This document shows positions 16,301 through 18,943 of a stretch of DNA of 18,943 nt, piece after piece. Below the pieces are notes generated by a model. It did not search any database. It worked only from the letters and a program-made list of their open reading frames with translations, and was not told the origin of the DNA. This DNA comes from an uncultured Lachnospiraceae bacterium (GTDB lineage: Bacteria; Bacillota; Clostridia; Lachnospirales; Lachnospiraceae). Where the stretch lies: contig CAJTTU010000068.1 of assembly GCA_910579325.1 (NCBI GenBank), positions 1 through 18,943 on the forward strand, given 5' to 3'. The position numbers and the translations under genes are program-made. The number at the start of each line of letters is the position of its first letter. Within the stretch, counting starts at the first letter, position 1.

Positions 16301-16863
16301 GGTATGTGATACCGAATGGGAAGGGTCAGGGTCAGTATCTGATTCAGTCAGCTGTGAAAAGAAATGCAGGTGAGAATACGGGATTTATGGATGCGAATGG
16401 GGCTGCTACAACGCCCGGGACGTTGATTTGGGGATATACCGGTAACGGTACTGCTGCTCAGGACTGGCAGCTGATACCGGAAAACGAGAATTCTAACCTG
16501 AAGGTTGATGCCAACGGCCAGCTGACCATCAAGGATCTGCTTCCCGGCGAGTATACTCTCACAGAGCTGGAAACACCGCCTGGCTGTTCGCTCCCGGATC
16601 ATCCGGTAAAGATTACAGTAAAGAATGACGGCACAATTACTGTGAGAGAAGATAGTGCAACTGGTACCAATATAGCGAAGGTGACGGGATCGACCCAGAA
16701 TAATGGCACAGTCACTAACGACGTAAAAGTACGTAACTTTGAGCTGTATACCCTTCCCTCCACAGGAGGTATCGGAATCTACTGGTACTGTATCGGCGGA
16801 GTCCTGCTGATGATGGCAGGGGCGCTGATTCAATATAAAAGAAAATACGCAGGGAGGAGCTGA
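10321..16863 (+). CDS. Giant LPSTG-anchored surface adhesin, probable pilus tip protein
   Basis: The 2,180-residue protein starts at ATG 10321 after GGAAGGTGG. Order: long basic n-region (1-21) and signal helix (22-44); three Cys/His motifs of type CGxxxHxHxxxCY (56-68, 76-91, 99-111); acidic Ser/Glu-rich spacer with an 11-residue repeat (153-193); two about 90-residue helical repeats (198-376); a fourth Cys/His patch (about 405-432); a large beta-rich unassigned region (about 435-1250); two isopeptide/DUF11-like segments (about 1261-1450 with IIDTLPEYLRYREGSAYLGG, and 1459-1640); an SdrD B-like domain (1652-1843, GLTWMDYNRNGKQD); a SpaA-like domain (1848-2130, with K1852 and E2082 as likely isopeptide residues) interrupted by a ricin-type lectin (about 1911-2060, QxW at 1992-1994 and 2047-2049); then LPSTG (2145-2149), a membrane helix and a basic tail. 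Size, position before the major pilin and the lectin suggest a host- or mucus-binding tip adhesin. Confidence 0.88.
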   Translation: MQRLAREYLDELNKRHRKNRKAAVAWLLLAVLVISTVAGGLTQYGSALTEESSPTCGKEGHEHDDTCYTYEKTLICDNGEAEGHSHTDACYTEKKTLICGLDEHIHSGECYSDNSLNDDPEDPPKSPTDTGESGSSGTSSSETSGGDNGGESGSRDESSNKEPGGEDESSSEEPGSEDESSSEEPGSEDESESTATELGEEEQAQVDGVIALIEALPSPDEIESALNRYEDESEENKEEFAAYLSQAREQVQAAYDAYMALEEKLRMHVEAEAVELLMSLQELLNPALTEEEQRQVDETAALIAALPSAEEIQAVQEAYENGEMDGDAYNEYLIRLAAQVKAAYDAYMALGEELQKYVDPEMTKYLLMLWEMFGTSTLEENADHSARITGFTITSTTDGTAPFDNHTKHTEKCYEVGHNNDENYLTCKQHIYTSDKEESVPGDDRSADNLVVRTFDSANYKFRVTMDRYAGSSNAITEARVMLQVILPTTIDQAAFNLEAMTWVDTTPGYEPKIENIIRDQNGGFRVAEIDDDPNINGQLLTCWKHLESGRAVIPGFFENNVSVDVKSMKNGEIFAPVFYAVLEDGYRYDITDGSKVPQLTRGSGEDAKNPEKNEYEYTDEHKCQVETHKQVEMFRADAPEIRVSAAPKYNIRIAGADSEKRQYNFNDIQEGAQTDAANKDKGYQTGRMVRLGVTLQLYNDNASKGVKGIQLPDEDEDITFDLVLGSIYQSHKTHDGEIEKKIDVTNEYTPLLWSCGPNDREAGYGKTNIDGRVIYDGYWGSSLAPYSDGGGEYGCQESGTWEAAQENNVIHVTVSGYKIDVTNMPSYNQGQDAEVDNATYGANIGCFSSGVLWILQPFNREAETDIEQDSDDLEDGKGGNREPYFDVVTDYGEGVFHTTINDNNMRIVTSDATGTITVENGAQMCGTDDESPHHLELLLPGTMINRVRYSDRDISKGVGVKSIRNGRDYASLGSEIWLMGGFTYYADRKEENQFYYGTSLVKFYGSAIEPLEDEPIDGQWAATAEGEGGSYVPGHSHLQTYFSGGAKAAEISVYYATKPDGEDWDNDEQMKKTYENDLVFYKHMSDIPKGDICVGILYCYKGSGNDVRNETNDPAYECFHRAVVKPDDKLLGDGSKPVTYPIVSTSRVWTKDMFEKDDRWGESVTLSNLDLSAWNKSGTKLTYFPASHIKSGNIENSTWYEKAVYYDDGRGILKEHNSDWSHWGDTLLLIGYKTYINKNLMQKTGGDDKQIFDLDGNQRVVDFKLTPSTGYNLAISQGESSNPNITIPVITIIDTLPEYLRYREGSAYLGGVYKQTAANGGRQGEIIGGTALDAPETESFIADNGEKVDALAWNISKPSSVDNEPVIIEAEDGTQTLIWRFYNREVGDKLPVIYYSADIGKRGDPFNDVPEGTTNLVNKVRITAKLDRRHPSVENGNYAEVGISVTRGNAGAYGKYSLQNAVEEDGVIDYVVYYDNNTNNPISSMALMDNMPFNEVNGNKFTGTYKLTGWKLDKSLCKESNLTVWYTMDSSYKGVTLSDQDGEKNYIVKDINKENGWYQATMADDGTLSFPEMDTMEFGRKKDGKEGFLAWAVVGSLNGGNCIDISMSIQLIPEKPVKADSVTSETYHYVNLFSTRDTTTEIDTPTVKRTLEGLTWMDYNRNGKQDQHQNVDEERLPGVKVTLMKLTDAPEGTEEEEWAKDISHYEIVRWPDGTKKAGQPVTILTGQQISLRQSDGEPSVYENSRYKFMDLPAGIFAVSFTPGDDKADISKMRATIYDGTLGGTTDENDSDGVPVYTDNDEKNGKLEQTYISQIEMEDAETIFYNKYPNYTQTSPYHDSGFYYNPQLNLHKVGENWETKLSGAVFTLADSKGQTITFNRDEDGNYIFPISLGEDVVSGARYYIQYVQEPSLVIGRTSGDYNGAEFYLYAKEEKNDTQLFELFAQQDGTFSFRHCATKRWIDFSGLYEYSDTAAGKIHLWEDGNVPTTNSNQKWYVIPNGKGQGQYLIQSAVKRNAGENTGFMDANGAATTPGTLIWGYTGNGTAAQDWQLIPENENSNLKVDANGQLTIKDLLPGEYTLTELETPPGCSLPDHPVKITVKNDGTITVREDSATGTNIAKVTGSTQNNGTVTNDVKVRNFELYTLPSTGGIGIYWYCIGGVLLMMAGALIQYKRKYAGRS
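10777..10899 (+). repeat. 33-bp tandem repeat (acidic 11-residue unit), about 3.7 copies
   Basis: Residues 153-193 repeat the unit G-S-E-D-E-S-S-S-E-E-P. The first copy is diverged (GSRDESSNKEP), then two near-perfect copies and a partial one follow. The unit is a multiple of three, so copy-number change would lengthen or shorten the spacer without breaking the frame. Confidence 0.85.
10912..11448 (+). repeat. Two diverged helical repeats of about 90 codons
   Basis: Residues 198-287 and 288-376 align: EEEQAQVDGVIALIEALPS with EEEQRQVDETAALIAALPS, and QAAYDAYMALEEKL with KAAYDAYMALGEEL. Each should be an alpha-helical bundle forming a stalk between the Cys/His head and the beta-rich body. Confidence 0.8.
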
Positions 16864-16885
16864 AAAAGTAAAAGATAAAAAAACA

Positions 16886-16902
16886 GCGGTTCTTCTGACC
16901 GC
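16886..16902 (+). promoter_or_regulatory. Small intercistronic stem-loop between adhesin and pilin
   Basis: GCGGT and ACCGC (one further T-G pair possible) enclose CTTCT in the 114-bp gap between the two LPSTG genes. An A-run lies before it but no T-run after it, so a terminator is unlikely. An mRNA-processing or stability element that separates pilin from adhesin expression is possible. Confidence 0.3.
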
Positions 16903-16977
16903 ATGTAAGTGCAGACAATGTACAGGAAGGAATAAACGGTAAATTAAAACATGTTTCAAAAAAGAAAGGAAAGGATT

Positions 16978-18888
16978 ATGAAGAGAATGAAAAAGATTCT
17001 GGCCATGGCATTAGCGTTGGCAATGGTACTGGGAATGTCGGTGACGACGTTTGCGGCGACCCCGCATGCTGGGGATAAGACGAGTGTAACGATAACTGGT
17101 TTGGGTAAAGGCGCTACGGTAAATTTATATCAGATTGCCAGAGGTGTCTATGGAACTGAGGGAAATTCAGGCGGTGTAGGATTTATTGAGTATGAGTGGT
17201 ATACAAAGGGAGCTGCACCATTTAAGAATGTAGATGCTCCAACGGCAGAAGAGATTAATGGCATCGTTAAAGACATTAATGCAGGTACGCTTAAGGATAA
17301 AGCTGGTAATACGGTTACATTAACTCCTATTGATACCAAAACATTAGTGGGAGAGTCCACAACATATACCTATAATGCGTCCGCGGGTGCTTATATTGCG
17401 ATTATTACAGCAGGCGCAGATGATAAATCCATTTATAATCCAATTCTCTTGACCGCATCTTATGGAAAGGAAGGCCAGGAAGCAGGTACTTTATTTGGTG
17501 GAACAATTGATGCAACTAGTGCGTATATCGGAACAAGTGCCGTAGTAAAGAAATCAAACCCGAGCATCGATAAGAAGGTATCGGGAGAGATTGTGATGGA
17601 TGACGATGGAAAGAAAGCGACAGCTTCCGTAGGTAAAGTATTAACTTTTACCCTGGACGATATTCAGGTTCCCAGTTATCCAGACAATGCGACAAATAAA
17701 ACCTTCTTTATTTCCGATACGATGGTTACAGGACTGACTTTTGATTATTCTTCTTTGAAGGTTTTGATTGAGGGTCATGAGAACGAGGAAAAATATGTTC
17801 AGCGCGTACCCAGTACAGATCCGACTGATCCTGAAAACACGGTAGTGTTCAAGATAGGTGAGACGGTTATTGCAAAGGCAGTTCCTACAACAACAACGAA
17901 TGATCCGGCAGTTGATCCGAATACGGGAGAGGCGTTAGCAGGTACTGGATTTAACCTTAGCTTTGAATATGATAAACTGGTTACGAATCAGACAACTGGA
18001 GCGATCATGACTCCGATCGTAACATATAATGCGGTTATTAACTCCACAGCAGTAGTAGCAGATGCGAGCAACCCCAATACAGCGACACTGTTCTATGCAA
18101 AGAATCCGGATAAGGGTGAAACATGGAAGGACCTGCCTAACAAACCGGGTCCCAATCCTGATGGATCAAATGATTATGAGTCAGTAAAGGATACCGAAAC
18201 CGTCTACACCTACCAGTTAGCATTCAAGAAAACCGGTGAAGGAGATGATGCTGCCAAGCTCTCAGGCGCAATTTTCGGAATTTATGCAGACAAGGACTGT
18301 AAAGAATCTTCTCTGATCGATACCGTAACAACAGACGAAAACGGTTATGCCGTATCTACCAGAGTCGGAAAAGGAACTTACTTTATTAAAGAGCTTTGGG
18401 CTCCGGCCGGATACTCCTTAAATGATAATATCTATCAGATGGAAGCAAGCTGGACAACGGCAACGACAACCGTTACCGGCAGCGTAACAAACAGAGAGTA
18501 TACAACTGAAGTTGACGAGGCACAGAAACTGGACGGCGATGCGCCGAAGCAGGTAGGCTGGATTAAGGATAGTATTTTCTACGCAATGGCTCAATATACA
18601 GCTGAATCGGCAACGGAAGCTGGAGCACAGCCGGCATACATTAAGAGCGCATCTACAAGCAATACAACGAGTGTGGAAACGATCGAAGCTTCAGGTAAAG
18701 GTACTGTAACAGAACTTAAGGATTTGGCTGGTAATATTATAACAGGTTCAACAATTACCAACACCAAACTTACCTCCCTTCCTTCCACCGGCGGTATCGG
18801 TACCACAATCTTCACCGTTGGCGGATTCGCGATCATGATTATCGCGGCAGGTCTTTACTTTGCAACCAAAAAGAAAGCGGCCAGATAA
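16978..18888 (+). CDS. Major pilin: isopeptide-forming fimbrial protein with LPSTG anchor
   Basis: The 636-residue protein starts at ATG 16978, directly after AAAGGAAAGG; an in-frame ATG at 16951 lacks a ribosome site. A signal peptide (MKRMKKILAMALALAMVLGM, then TTFAA) is cut near residue 27. An N-terminal pilin domain follows (VNLYQIARGVY, to about 190). Next is an isopeptide-forming D2-type domain (about 195-390: NPSIDKKVSGEI, FTLDDIQVPSYP, FFISDTMVTGLTFD). A SpaA/Cna-B-like domain comes next (about 410-510: LAFKKTGEG, LSGAIFGIYAD) with an E-box-like YFIKELWAPAGYSL. The end has LPSTG (601-605), a membrane helix and KKKAAR. In known Gram-positive pili such proteins are joined by a class C sortase through a lysine in an N-domain motif; the KKSNPSIDKK region is the likely site here. 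Placement after the giant adhesin and smaller size fit the shaft subunit. No sortase gene is in view. Confidence 0.9.
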   Translation: MKRMKKILAMALALAMVLGMSVTTFAATPHAGDKTSVTITGLGKGATVNLYQIARGVYGTEGNSGGVGFIEYEWYTKGAAPFKNVDAPTAEEINGIVKDINAGTLKDKAGNTVTLTPIDTKTLVGESTTYTYNASAGAYIAIITAGADDKSIYNPILLTASYGKEGQEAGTLFGGTIDATSAYIGTSAVVKKSNPSIDKKVSGEIVMDDDGKKATASVGKVLTFTLDDIQVPSYPDNATNKTFFISDTMVTGLTFDYSSLKVLIEGHENEEKYVQRVPSTDPTDPENTVVFKIGETVIAKAVPTTTTNDPAVDPNTGEALAGTGFNLSFEYDKLVTNQTTGAIMTPIVTYNAVINSTAVVADASNPNTATLFYAKNPDKGETWKDLPNKPGPNPDGSNDYESVKDTETVYTYQLAFKKTGEGDDAAKLSGAIFGIYADKDCKESSLIDTVTTDENGYAVSTRVGKGTYFIKELWAPAGYSLNDNIYQMEASWTTATTTVTGSVTNREYTTEVDEAQKLDGDAPKQVGWIKDSIFYAMAQYTAESATEAGAQPAYIKSASTSNTTSVETIEASGKGTVTELKDLAGNIITGSTITNTKLTSLPSTGGIGTTIFTVGGFAIMIIAAGLYFATKKKAAR

Positions 18889-18889
18889 A

Positions 18890-18905
18890 CTGTGACCGGT
18901 CACAG
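18890..18905. repeat. Perfect 16-bp palindrome after the pilin gene
   Basis: CTGTGACC is directly followed by its reverse complement GGTCACAG, starting 2 bp after the pilin stop. In RNA it would form a 6-bp stem with a CCGG loop. No T-run follows, so it is more likely a 3'-end stabiliser or attenuator before a downstream (sortase?) gene than a full terminator. Confidence 0.6.
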
Positions 18906-18943
18906 ACAGATACATAAGATACAAAAACCTTAATATTTAATGA

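Overview
This window most likely comes from an anaerobic, spore-forming, gut-type Firmicute of the Lachnospiraceae/Clostridium cluster XIVa kind. The evidence is a SpoIVB remnant, a non-pyrrolysine MttB-family methyltransferase next to a BCCT transporter, strong AGGAGG-type ribosome binding sites, and an LPxTG pilus operon of the style common in these bacteria. The lineage is inferred from protein resemblance recalled from memory; no database search was run.

Region 1 (about 1-4,590) is A/T-rich and looks like a decaying defence/mobile island. It holds the last 29 codons of an unidentified gene, then a wrecked TOTE-type primase-helicase gene (91-1705). That gene carries a 96-bp hairpin element inserted into its predicted catalytic motif, two in-frame stops and a large internal deletion. 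An apparently intact one-gene GHKL ATPase plus PD-(D/E)XK nuclease (1820-3628) follows; it is the best candidate here for a poorly described immune effector. After it come a collapsed AlbA_2/Schlafen-like gene, a SpoIVB tail fused to an IS256 transposase scrap, and about 290 bp with nothing recognisable.

Region 2 (about 4,590-8,512) is ordinary metabolism. A Nudix hydrolase on the minus strand is divergent from a two-gene plus-strand unit, an MttB-family methyltransferase and a BCCT transporter, probably for uptake and demethylation of a quaternary amine. That unit ends at a terminator with a UUCG tetraloop.

Region 3 (about 8,760-18,943) is a surface pilus operon. In order it encodes a 158-residue conserved hypothetical, a coiled-coil protein, a dedicated type I signal peptidase (4-bp overlap with the coiled-coil gene), a 2,180-residue LPSTG-anchored tip-like adhesin and a 636-residue LPSTG major pilin. 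The adhesin has Cys/His motif repeats, an acidic 11-residue repeat, paired helical repeats, an SdrD B-like domain and a ricin-type lectin nested inside a SpaA-like domain. The pilus sortase is not in the window and would be expected downstream.

The most interesting points are the IS200/IS605-type mini-element sitting 3' of a TTGAT target inside the primase motif, the GHKL-nuclease fusion, and the lectin-in-SpaA adhesin with its large unassigned middle.
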